In this document: piece after piece, positions 32,651-40,616 of the stretch
Numbering within the stretch: position 1 is the stretch's first letter
How the letters are laid out: every line of letters begins with the position of its first letter
Assembly (NCBI GenBank): GCA_019637155.1
Contig: JAHBWE010000001.1
Span: forward strand, 835,257-899,256
DNA from: Labilithrix sp.
Lineage (GTDB): Bacteria; Myxococcota_A; Polyangia; Polyangiales; Polyangiaceae
Reading direction: 5' to 3'
DNA length: 64,000 nucleotides
Program-made: the position numbers and the translations under genes
The notes under the pieces: model-generated
The model's input: only the letters and a program-made list of their open reading frames with translations
Told to the model about the DNA's origin: nothing
Database searches by the model: none

Positions 32651-33811
32651 ATGAAGCTCCACCTCGTTGCCCCCGCCGTCCTTGCCCTCTCGGCCTCTCT
32701 CTTCGCGTGCGCGTCGGAGACCAACGAAGAGCAGCTCTTCCCCGAGGATCGGTGCACGGAGGAGGGCGTGTCGTGCGACGCGTTCGGCCGCGCCGTCGAC
32801 GCGACGGAGAAGCTGCCCGCCTACGAGCTCGGCACCGACGAGAAGCCGGCGCAGATGACGCTCGTTCATCAGTCGAACCCGCTGTGGGAGCCGGTCGACC
32901 TCGAGTTCAACCCGCGGTCGCCGCGCGACCTGTGGATCAACAACTACCGCACCGGCCACATGACGGTCGTGAAGAACATCGGCACGAAGCAGGTGCAGGT
33001 CATCGAGCGCCGCGACGTCGCCTACGCGCACTTCCAGAACAAGCCGCCGGCCTTCGCCTTCGGCTCCGACAGCCAGTGGGGTCAGACCTGGGGCACGTGC
33101 GGCGACGGCAACAACGGCGGCAACTTCTTCATGGGGCCGACGCTGTACACCGCGAACCTCGACATCTTCGGCGGCAACAACACCGCGACGAACCTCGGCA
33201 GCCACCTCGACATGCTGCACTCGACGTCGTACTGCCGCGGCATCTCGTGGGCCGGCGAGGGCAACCAGTACTTCGCCTTCAACTCGCACGAGAAGTCGAT
33301 CGACTTCTACGACTTCAAGGCCGACCACGGCCCGGGCTGGGACGACCACTCGGACGGCGTCATCCGCCGCTACTGGACCAACCAGGTGAAGGGCGTCGAC
33401 GGCCTCATCAGCGCGGTGTCGTGGAACGCGGCCGACAAGAAGCTCTACGTCGCCGACACCGGCAACAAGCGCATCCTCGCGCTCGACCCGTCGGAGGGCC
33501 TCTTCGTCGCGCCGTTCCCCGGCTACGAGCCGATCGTCGAGCGCGCGTTCTACGAGGCGCCGGTCGTCGAGGTCGCGTCCGGCGGTCTCCTCGAGCAGCC
33601 GTCCGGCCTCGAGGCCTCGGGCGACATCGTCTTCACGACCGACGCGCTCACCTCGCAGATCCACGCGATCTCGATCAAGGAGGGCACCGTCCTCCGCTCG
33701 TTCGCGACGAACCTCCCGCCGGGCTCCCTCGCCGGCCTCAACTTCGGCCCCGACGGGAAGATCTACTTCGTCGACCGCAAGGGCGGCGCGATCTACCGGC
33801 TCGATCCCTGA
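32651..33811 (+). CDS. Beta-propeller (NHL/SMP30-like) lipoprotein
   Basis: A 386-aa exported lipoprotein: lipobox LFAC (Cys20), then repeated propeller blades such as DLWINNYRTGHMTVV, KLYVADTGNKRILALD, LEASGDIVFTTDALTSQIHAI and GPDGKIYFVDRKGGAIYRLD, typical of NHL/strictosidine-synthase-like propellers. It contains a Gly/Asn-rich loop (GTCGDGNNGGNFF). Translation may be controlled by the hairpin covering its ribosome-binding site. The 3' end overlaps the convergent hydrolase gene by 19 bp. Ligand unknown. Confidence 0.75.
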   Translation: MKLHLVAPAVLALSASLFACASETNEEQLFPEDRCTEEGVSCDAFGRAVDATEKLPAYELGTDEKPAQMTLVHQSNPLWEPVDLEFNPRSPRDLWINNYRTGHMTVVKNIGTKQVQVIERRDVAYAHFQNKPPAFAFGSDSQWGQTWGTCGDGNNGGNFFMGPTLYTANLDIFGGNNTATNLGSHLDMLHSTSYCRGISWAGEGNQYFAFNSHEKSIDFYDFKADHGPGWDDHSDGVIRRYWTNQVKGVDGLISAVSWNAADKKLYVADTGNKRILALDPSEGLFVAPFPGYEPIVERAFYEAPVVEVASGGLLEQPSGLEASGDIVFTTDALTSQIHAISIKEGTVLRSFATNLPPGSLAGLNFGPDGKIYFVDRKGGAIYRLDP

Positions 33812-34677
33812 TCGCCGAAGTGCTCGAGGAGTAGCTCGTTCACGCGCGCGGGGGCGTCGCGCTGGACCCAGTGCGTCGCCTCGGGGATGTGGACCGTGCG
33901 CGCGTTCGGTACGAAGCGCGGCGGCGGCTCCGCGAGCTCCTTGCCGAGGAAGCGATCGCGATCGCCCCAGACGACGAGCGTCGGGCGATCGATCGGACGC
34001 ATCTTCGGCGTGCGGCCGGTGACGACGCGCCGGATCGCGGCGCGGTAGTAGTTCACCGAGGAGCGCGCGACGCCCGGGACGCGGAACGCCTCGACGTACC
34101 GCTCGATCTCGTCGGAGGGGACGCCGTCGGCCGCGAACGTCTTGCGCAAGAGCTCGTGGTCCCGCGCCGCGATCGAGAGCTCGGGCACCTTCGGGAGCTG
34201 GAAGAAGAACATGTACCAGCTCTTCATCAGCTGCCGCAGCGTGCGGAGGCCCTTCAGCATCTGGAGCGGGTGCGGCACGTTCAGGATCGCGAGGCGATCG
34301 AGCAGGTCCGGGTGCTCCATCGCGAACGCCCACGCGACGACGGCGCCCCAGTCGTGGCCGACGACGAAGGCCTTCTCGCGGCCGAGCGCGCGGATGAGCC
34401 CCGCGACGTCGCCGGCGAGGCGCTCGATCTCGTAGGCGCCGACCTCCCACGGTTTGTCCGAGCCGCCGTAGCCGCGCATGTCGGGGGCGACCGCCCAGTA
34501 CCCGGCGTCGCGCAGCGCCGTGAGCTGATGGCGCCACGACCACCAGAACTCGGGGAAGCCGTGGAGGAAGACGACGAGCGGCGTGTCGTCGCCCGCGTTC
34601 GCCGGGCGCGCCTCCGCGACGTGGAGGCGGACCTCGCCCGCGTCGATCGTCCGATGCTCGAACCCGTCGTCGCTCAT
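33793..34677 (-). CDS. Alpha/beta hydrolase, epoxide-hydrolase type
   Basis: A 294-aa cytoplasmic hydrolase. Signatures of soluble epoxide hydrolases: HGFPEFWWSWRHQ (oxyanion hole HGFPE), PDMRGYGGSDKP, and the nucleophile elbow VVGHDWGAVVA with Asp. A cap region has YYRAAIRR, and the catalytic His is in EATHWVQRDAP. The two Tyr of epoxide hydrolases are likely (SWYMFFFQLP). AAGGAGG stands 5 nt before ATG 34677. It lies 16 nt after the HEAT gene at the end of a minus-strand run. Haloacetate dehalogenase-like activity is the main alternative. Confidence 0.85.
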   Translation of the reverse strand: MSDDGFEHRTIDAGEVRLHVAEARPANAGDDTPLVVFLHGFPEFWWSWRHQLTALRDAGYWAVAPDMRGYGGSDKPWEVGAYEIERLAGDVAGLIRALGREKAFVVGHDWGAVVAWAFAMEHPDLLDRLAILNVPHPLQMLKGLRTLRQLMKSWYMFFFQLPKVPELSIAARDHELLRKTFAADGVPSDEIERYVEAFRVPGVARSSVNYYRAAIRRVVTGRTPKMRPIDRPTLVVWGDRDRFLGKELAEPPPRFVPNARTVHIPEATHWVQRDAPARVNELLLEHFGDQGSSR

Positions 34678-34693
34678 GTCGCCTCCTTCACCG

Positions 34694-36994
34694 TCAGCCC
34701 TGGAGTCGCTGCGGGACCGCCATCAGCTCGGTCGTCATCGGCTCGACGTGCGGCTGGATCGCGCCGAGCGTGGTCAGCGATTTCTCGGCGCGAGAGCGGA
34801 GGAAGCTGCGCGGATCGCCGAGCATCTCCATCAGCTCGGGGACGAAGCGCGCGTCGTCGGGCGCGTTCTCGGCGACGACGGCGCGCACCTGATGGTTCTG
34901 CGAACGAAGCCCCTCGAGGAGGACGCCGTTGCTCTCCTGATCGTTCACCTTTGCGAGCGCGCGCACGAACGCGACGAGCGGCGGCGGCGCGTCGTCGTAC
35001 TCGTACGTCGACGTCGCGGGCGCGGCGAAGAGGCGCGCGGTCGCCTCCGCGAGCGCGCGCACGGCGCGGCGATCGTCCAGCGCGGCGAGGCGCGTCGCGA
35101 CGTTGTGCTTGAAGATGCCGAGCGGATCGCGCACCGCTTCGAGCAGCGCGTCCACGTCGTCCGGGAGCGCGAACGCGAAGTACGGGCGCGCCTTCGGGGC
35201 GGGGAGGCGGAACGCCGCGAACGCGCGCTCCGCCGCGCAGCGCACGCGATGATCGTCGCGCGTCACCCAGTAGCGCATCGCCTCGTAGTCGAACACGAGC
35301 GCGCTCCGCCGCGATCGCGGCGGGGGCGGCTGCGCGGCGAGGTCCTCGAGCGCGCGGAACGCCCACGCGCGCCGGCGCGACGTCTCGTCTTGGCGGAAGC
35401 CCGGCTCGACGAGCGCGCGATCGATCGCGGCGCGGAGGTCCCGCTCCTTGATCTCTTGCCCGACCTTCGCGAGCGCGACGAGGCGCGTGACCTCCGCGCC
35501 CGGCTCGAGCCCGCGCAGGAGCTCGAGGAGCGCCGCCGCGCGCGGCCGCGCCGCGGCGTGCGCGCGGCCGATCGCGCCGATCGCCCAGATCGCCTCGCAC
35601 GCGACGGCGTCCTTCGGCGAGAGCACGAAGCGCTCGAGCGCGGCGAGGGCGGGCTCGTGCTCGAGCTGCCCGAGCGAATACGCCGCGAGCGGCAGCATCG
35701 CGCGGTACTCCTGGCTCTTCGACTCCAGGATCGTGACGAGGAGCGGCGCGGCGGAGCGATCGCCGAGCTCGCCGAGCGCGACGACGAGCTCGCGCACGAC
35801 GACGCCGCGCTCGAGCCCCTGCCGCCACCCCGTGAGCGGGCTCGTCTCGAGCAAGCGCCGGAGCGCGGGGCAGGCCTCGGTCGCGCCCACCGCGACGAGC
35901 ATGCGGACGAGCGCGACGTCGAGCGCGGGCACGCGCCGTCCCTCCGCCGCGAGCAGCTCCGTCGCGTGGAGCGTGAGCTCGCGATCGCCGAGGACGCCGA
36001 GCATCTCGAGCGCCTGCGGATCGCCGCCGATCGCGCGCGTGCGGAGCTCCGGGAGGACGGCGCGATCGCCGAGGGCCGCGAGCGCGAGCAACGTCTCTTC
36101 CCGCTCCTGCACCGCGCCGAACGCCTCCGCCGCCGGCGGCAGCGCGTCGATCCGATCGACGATGAGCCGCGTCGTCGTGAGCGCGTCGTTCGCCGCGCTC
36201 GCCCTCCGCGGCTTCGGCGCGAGCGCCGCGCGGCGCGCGTACTCCGGCTTCGCGAGCAGCAGGGCGAGCTCGCGCACGAGCGCGTCGGCGGAGGAGGCGT
36301 GCGCCGCGAGATCGCCGCCGCGGAAGAAGGACTCCACGAGCGCGCCGAACGCGAGCGGCGACGACCGCACGTCGGCGCGCGTCTCCGGCGGCGGGACGTC
36401 GAGCGTGCGCCCCGCGAGCGCGCGCATCGTCGCGCGGACGTCGGCGTCGGCGCCGAGGAGGAGCGCGGCGCGGGCCTCCCCGCGCTCGATCGCGAGGCGG
36501 ACCGCGCCCTCCTCCGCGATGCCCGGCACCGGGACCGGCGGCTCCGCGTTCAATGCATGCATCATGCAAATGACCGCGAGCTCCCCCGCGCCGCGGCAGA
36601 CGACCTGCGGCGGGTCCACCGTCGCGATGACCGCGGTCGCGGCCGGGTCTTCGCCGTGGAAGTAGGCGAGCACCTCACCGTCGGTCGTCTCGCCGAACGG
36701 GATCGCGCCGGCGAGCAAGGCGACCAGTCTCTCGCGCGCGGCGCCGCCCTTGCGCGCGGCGGTGAGGAGCGGGCCGAGGCGGGGCAGGGTCGGACGCCCG
36801 CGGAAGTCGGCGACCGCGCCGCCGCCGACCGTGTCGAGCAGGCGCGCGAGGTCCTTCGGCAAGACCACGCCGAGGTCGACGCTCGTGCTCTTCGAGCGTC
36901 GAAGCATTCCCGGTCGCGCGAGGAACCGGGCGAAGCCTCGTTCGAGGAAGAGCGCGGGCGCCGCGGCAGCACGAAGCATGGACCGCGAGCTCAC
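34694..36994 (-). CDS. HEAT-repeat protein with possible SUKH-like N-terminal domain
   Basis: A 766-aa protein. About residues 40-170 resemble a SMI1/KNR4 (SUKH) fold (VVLPKDLARLLDTVGG, IPFGETTDGEVLAYF, DPPQVVCRGAGELAVICMMH); this is an inference. The rest (from about 290) is a series of helical HEAT/PBS-lyase-type repeats, e.g. LLALAALGDRAVLPELRTRA and VVRELVVALGELGDRSAAPLL. Such proteins are scaffolds for protein interaction. The start GTG 36994 is uncertain; ATG 36979 is five codons later. It lies 47 nt after the PGAM gene on the same strand. Confidence 0.7.
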   Translation of the reverse strand: MSSRSMLRAAAAPALFLERGFARFLARPGMLRRSKSTSVDLGVVLPKDLARLLDTVGGGAVADFRGRPTLPRLGPLLTAARKGGAARERLVALLAGAIPFGETTDGEVLAYFHGEDPAATAVIATVDPPQVVCRGAGELAVICMMHALNAEPPVPVPGIAEEGAVRLAIERGEARAALLLGADADVRATMRALAGRTLDVPPPETRADVRSSPLAFGALVESFFRGGDLAAHASSADALVRELALLLAKPEYARRAALAPKPRRASAANDALTTTRLIVDRIDALPPAAEAFGAVQEREETLLALAALGDRAVLPELRTRAIGGDPQALEMLGVLGDRELTLHATELLAAEGRRVPALDVALVRMLVAVGATEACPALRRLLETSPLTGWRQGLERGVVVRELVVALGELGDRSAAPLLVTILESKSQEYRAMLPLAAYSLGQLEHEPALAALERFVLSPKDAVACEAIWAIGAIGRAHAAARPRAAALLELLRGLEPGAEVTRLVALAKVGQEIKERDLRAAIDRALVEPGFRQDETSRRRAWAFRALEDLAAQPPPPRSRRSALVFDYEAMRYWVTRDDHRVRCAAERAFAAFRLPAPKARPYFAFALPDDVDALLEAVRDPLGIFKHNVATRLAALDDRRAVRALAEATARLFAAPATSTYEYDDAPPPLVAFVRALAKVNDQESNGVLLEGLRSQNHQVRAVVAENAPDDARFVPELMEMLGDPRSFLRSRAEKSLTTLGAIQPHVEPMTTELMAVPQRLQG

Positions 36995-37041
36995 GACGCC
37001 AACGAGGATTCACGTGATGACGCGCTCGGTCAAGCGGCCAG

Positions 37042-37593
37042 TCACGTGATGAGGCGCGAAGGGAGGTGCGCGGTCTCGTTGTACGACACGACGCGCACGG
37101 CGCCGGTGTCGCGTACGAGGACCCGTGTGAGCGCACAGTGGTTGCTGTTCATGCGCGTCCAGCGGGCGCCGGGGACCTCGAGCGCGTGGCAGACCAGGTA
37201 ACGGATCAGGTTGCCGTGACAGACCAGGATCTCGAAGCGGTCGGCGCGCGTCGTCTTGAAGAAGCGCGCCCAGGCGAGGTCGGCCCGCGCGCGGTCCTCC
37301 TCCCGCTCCGACGCCGGCACGTCGTAGCCCTTGACCTTCGAGTACATGCCCTCGCGTAGGAGCGCGGCGCGCTTCACCGCGCGACGGGTGACGTTCGGCG
37401 CGATGATGTCCGCCGTCTCCTTCGCGCGCGGGAGCGTGCTCGAGTAGATCGCGCTCACCCGCAGCGCGCCGAGGTTCTGCGCGATCCACTTCCCGGTGAC
37501 CGCGGCCTGCTCGCGTCCGAGCTCGGTGAGCGAGCCGCCGCTGTCGACGTCGTACTGTCCGTGTCGAACGAGCAGGACGTGGCGTGTTCCCAA
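37042..37593 (-). CDS. Histidine phosphatase (phosphoglycerate mutase-like)
   Basis: A 183-aa protein of the histidine phosphatase superfamily. The catalytic HVLLVRHGQYD (RHG motif near the N-terminus), YSSTLPRAKETA, the acid residue region LLREGMYSK and the second active-site His in FEILVCHGNLIRYL are all present. It resembles PGAM5/SixA-type phosphatases more than glycolytic mutases. TTG 37593 was selected because the conserved core begins five codons later and TATGCT sits 8 nt upstream. Confidence 0.85.
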   Translation of the reverse strand: MGTRHVLLVRHGQYDVDSGGSLTELGREQAAVTGKWIAQNLGALRVSAIYSSTLPRAKETADIIAPNVTRRAVKRAALLREGMYSKVKGYDVPASEREEDRARADLAWARFFKTTRADRFEILVCHGNLIRYLVCHALEVPGARWTRMNSNHCALTRVLVRDTGAVRVVSYNETAHLPSRLIT

Positions 37594-37601
37594 GGGCGGC
37601 G

Positions 37602-37607
37602 AGCATA
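37602..37607 (-). promoter_or_regulatory. -10 element TATGCT, 8 nt before TTG 37593
   Basis: Minus-strand TATGCT is followed by 8 nt and the TTG start. It overlaps the end of the upstream gene (stop at 37608), so an internal leaderless promoter in the run is possible. Confidence 0.4.
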
Positions 37608-39341
37608 TCAGCGGAGCCGCTCGACGTAACCCGCCGGCGCGACCGCGCGATAGAGCTCCTCGACGAAGCGGAGCGCCTCGGCCCGAGGGACGACGAGCGG
37701 CGCCGCGCCCGCGCGGAGCCCGATCCGGAGCGCGTCGCCGCGATCGTCGGTGTAGAGCCCGCCGTACGTCTCGACCCAGCCGAGGCGGAGGCCGTGGAGC
37801 GCGACGCGGTAGAGCATCCGCGCGAGCCAGTAGCGCGGCACCTCCGCGGCGGCGCCGCCGATCGTGACGCGCGCCACGTCGCCGCCGTCTTCGACGCGGA
37901 GCCCGTCGCGCACGAACGGGAGCGCGCCGGGCGCGCCCTCCTCGAACGGCGGGAAGGGAGGCGGCGGCACCTCGTGCCATGAAGGAGGGACCGGATCGGG
38001 CTCGACGTCGTCGCTCGAGAGCACGAGCGCGCGCACGATCCCGGCGCCGTCGAGCCGCGCACCGGGCGCGATGCGAAGCAGATCGCACGCGAACGCCGAC
38101 GCGGCGTCGGCCTCGAGCACGACGACGAAGCCGCCGCGCGGCGGCGCGATCGCGTCGGGCCGCACGACGAGATCGAGGCGCGTGCTCCCGATCGTCGCGA
38201 CGCGTCCGGCCGTGCGCAGGTCGGAGAGGCTCATCGGCGGCGACGGCTCGACGTAGGCCTTCACGTCCTCCGCGCGTCCCGGCGGCGCCTCGGTCACGTG
38301 CGGGCGGCCCTTGGTCGGAGCCGACGCGCAGTACACGACCGAGAGCCCGGTCCGCCGCATCCCGGGCGGGAAGTCGAACGGCGCGTACGGCGGGCGGAGG
38401 CGCCCCGGCCAGTGGAGCCACCCCTCCGGATGGAGCACCGCGTCGCCGTTCTTGTGGTTGTAGCGACCGGCGTCGACGCCGTCGTTCGGCCGCGCGAGGA
38501 AGGTGCGGAGCGGGAAGCGGTCGACGAGATCGTCGCCCGTCGGCAGCGCGACCACGACCTCGTCCGACAGGTTGATGTGTGCAAAATACAGGGGCTCGGA
38601 GGCGGCCGTGACCTCGAGCTGGGCCGGGCCGATCGACGCGCACACCACGAGGTGATGCTCGAACCGCGCCGGTCGCGCGACGAGCTCACGGAGGTTGGCG
38701 CGCGCGATCCCGGGCGGAGGCGCGGGGCGATCGGCCGGCGGAAACGCCCACGCCTGCGCCGCGGGATGGCGCTCGCTTCGGAGCGCGGCGTTGGGTCCCC
38801 AGCGCCGCGCGGCCTCGGCGATACGGCGGCCGAGGACCTCCGCGGTGCGGAGATCGCTCTCCGGCACCGCGCCGCCGCCGGGGCGCGACTGCGCCATCGC
38901 GCCGAGGTGGCTGCCGAGGCGGTTCGTGTCGGTCGGGGCCGCGTCGCTGCTCGCGTACGCCGGCGGCAGCCCGAGGCCGACCCAGATCATGCCGTGCTGC
39001 GCGGCGAACACGGCGAGCTGCACGAGCGTGCCGAGCTTGTCGCCGCTCGGCGCGGCGGAGTGCGTGAACGCGCCCGCGATCTTGTCGCGCCAGCCTTGCA
39101 CCGCCCAGATCGCGCTCGTCCCGTCCATGAACGCCTTGAAGGCGGCGGACGCGCTGCCCATGTACGTCGGGCAGCCGAAGACGATCGCGTCCGCGCGCGA
39201 GACGAGGTGCAGGTGCGCGTCCTCGACCGCGAGGAGGTCGACCTCGGCGCCGGCGATCGCGCGTGCGCCCGCCGCGACGTGCTCGGCGAGCGCGCGCGTG
39301 CGGCCGCCGACCGAGTGGTAGACGACCGCGATGCGCGTCAC
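37608..39341 (-). CDS. Flavodoxin/NAD(P)H-quinone reductase fused to a cupin-like domain
   Basis: A 577-aa protein of two parts. Residues 1-190 are a flavodoxin-like (WrbA/NQO type) FMN domain: RIAVVYHSVGGRTRALAEHV (phosphate loop), VFGCPTYMGSASAAFKAFMD, AGAFTHSAAPSGDK and SHLGAMAQS. Residues 240-577 are an unrelated domain with H-rich beta segments (GRYNHKNGDAVLHPEGWLHWPG), suggestive of a cupin; I do not recognise the family. GTG 39341 overlaps the TGA of the upstream hydrolase gene. The combination hints at an oxidoreductase working on a small ring compound or quinone. This is inference only. Confidence 0.65.
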   Translation of the reverse strand: MTRIAVVYHSVGGRTRALAEHVAAGARAIAGAEVDLLAVEDAHLHLVSRADAIVFGCPTYMGSASAAFKAFMDGTSAIWAVQGWRDKIAGAFTHSAAPSGDKLGTLVQLAVFAAQHGMIWVGLGLPPAYASSDAAPTDTNRLGSHLGAMAQSRPGGGAVPESDLRTAEVLGRRIAEAARRWGPNAALRSERHPAAQAWAFPPADRPAPPPGIARANLRELVARPARFEHHLVVCASIGPAQLEVTAASEPLYFAHINLSDEVVVALPTGDDLVDRFPLRTFLARPNDGVDAGRYNHKNGDAVLHPEGWLHWPGRLRPPYAPFDFPPGMRRTGLSVVYCASAPTKGRPHVTEAPPGRAEDVKAYVEPSPPMSLSDLRTAGRVATIGSTRLDLVVRPDAIAPPRGGFVVVLEADAASAFACDLLRIAPGARLDGAGIVRALVLSSDDVEPDPVPPSWHEVPPPPFPPFEEGAPGALPFVRDGLRVEDGGDVARVTIGGAAAEVPRYWLARMLYRVALHGLRLGWVETYGGLYTDDRGDALRIGLRAGAAPLVVPRAEALRFVEELYRAVAPAGYVERLR

Positions 39342-40609
39342 GTGTGCTCGTGGATCCACGGGATGACGACGTCGAGCATGCGATCGGCGTCGCCGCCGCT
39401 CGTCTCTCCCGGCGGCGGCTCGAAGTAGTGGCGGGCGTCGAGCGAGACCGCCCTCTTGTCGGGCGATGCCATCGCCGCGTAGATCGCGTGCGTGTCGGAG
39501 GGCAGCACCTCGCGATCGCGCGTCGGCGTGACGAGGAGGGAGGGCTCGCGGATGCGCGCCACGTTCTCGACGAGGTCGGCTCGCGAGGAGAGGCCGGACC
39601 ACGTCGAGAGCCACGCGCGCGGCGTCACCGTGCGCGCGAGCCCGAGCGCGGAGTAGTTCATCAGATCGGGCCGCTCGCTGAGGAGCGAGCCGTAGTCGCG
39701 CGCGGACCGATCGAGGTTGAGGTCGACGTAGGTCGGGTTCGCCATCGTCCGGTAGACCGTCATGATCGGCTCGGCGAAGCGGCGGCGGAGGACGTCGCGT
39801 CGCTGCGTGAACGTCTTCTGGGAGAAGGTCGGTTGATCGCTCTCGGCGGCGGCGCTCTCTTGGCGCGAGATCATCGCGTGCGCGGTGGCGTCGAGGCGCT
39901 CCACGCGCGCGGCCTGCGCCTCGCGGTAGCGATCGAGGAACGAGGCGGGGTAGCGGCTCTCCGCCGGCGGCTCGCGGAAGCCGTTCCGCTCGTCGTAGAT
40001 GTCGAGGGTCGGATCGACCGAGAGCGGATCGCGCTCGTCGGAGACCGAGGCGTCGATGCAGTCGAGGAGGATCTTCCCCTGTCCGCGATGGACCGCGACG
40101 TAGACCATCGCGTCGGCGGGGCTCATCGGCGTGTTGTCGAAGCGGGTCGGGAGGCGCCCCGGCGACTCCTTCGTCCGCTCCGTCGGCGGCAGCCGCGCCT
40201 CCGCCTGGTAGTACGCGAGGAGCGAGCCGCCGCCGCTGTTGCCGAAGAGCACGACCTTGGCGATGCCTTGCCTCTCCCTCAACCAGCGCACCGCGCCGGC
40301 GACGTCGAGCACCATCTCTTCGTGCTCGACGTAGGTGTCCTGCGCGCCGTTGCGGGTCTGGAGCCCGAGCACGCAGAAGCCGGCCTCGAGGAGGCGCGGG
40401 ATCGCGTAGTGATGCGTGAAGTCGACGCGCGGATGAGCGAGCACGACGCCGACGCGCGGCTTGGGGTGCGCGTCGTGCGTCCAGCACACGGCGCGGAACT
40501 GTCGGAGATCGTGGGCGCGCAGGACGAGGGACTCGCTGCGCGCGCCGGAGGGTGTGCGGCGGAACCAGAAGGGCATTCCGGTCCAGTACGTCTTCGAGAC
40601 GAGGATCAC
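39338..40609 (-). CDS. Alpha/beta hydrolase (large cap, GNSGGG elbow)
   Basis: A 423-aa hydrolase. The nucleophile elbow is VVLFGNSGGGSLLAYY (G-N-S-G-G), preceded by VGVVLAHPRVDFTHHY with the oxyanion-hole HP. A large helical insertion follows, and a late His lies in SLDARHYFEPP. The C-terminal Asp is probably in LVTPTRDREVLPSD. There is no signal peptide. It starts at GTG 40609 with AGGA upstream, 7 nt after the adenine deaminase stop, and overlaps the flavodoxin-fusion gene by 4 nt. Esterase or C-C hydrolase are both possible. Confidence 0.75.
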   Translation of the reverse strand: MILVSKTYWTGMPFWFRRTPSGARSESLVLRAHDLRQFRAVCWTHDAHPKPRVGVVLAHPRVDFTHHYAIPRLLEAGFCVLGLQTRNGAQDTYVEHEEMVLDVAGAVRWLRERQGIAKVVLFGNSGGGSLLAYYQAEARLPPTERTKESPGRLPTRFDNTPMSPADAMVYVAVHRGQGKILLDCIDASVSDERDPLSVDPTLDIYDERNGFREPPAESRYPASFLDRYREAQAARVERLDATAHAMISRQESAAAESDQPTFSQKTFTQRRDVLRRRFAEPIMTVYRTMANPTYVDLNLDRSARDYGSLLSERPDLMNYSALGLARTVTPRAWLSTWSGLSSRADLVENVARIREPSLLVTPTRDREVLPSDTHAIYAAMASPDKRAVSLDARHYFEPPPGETSGGDADRMLDVVIPWIHEHT

Positions 40610-40616
40610 GTGTTCC

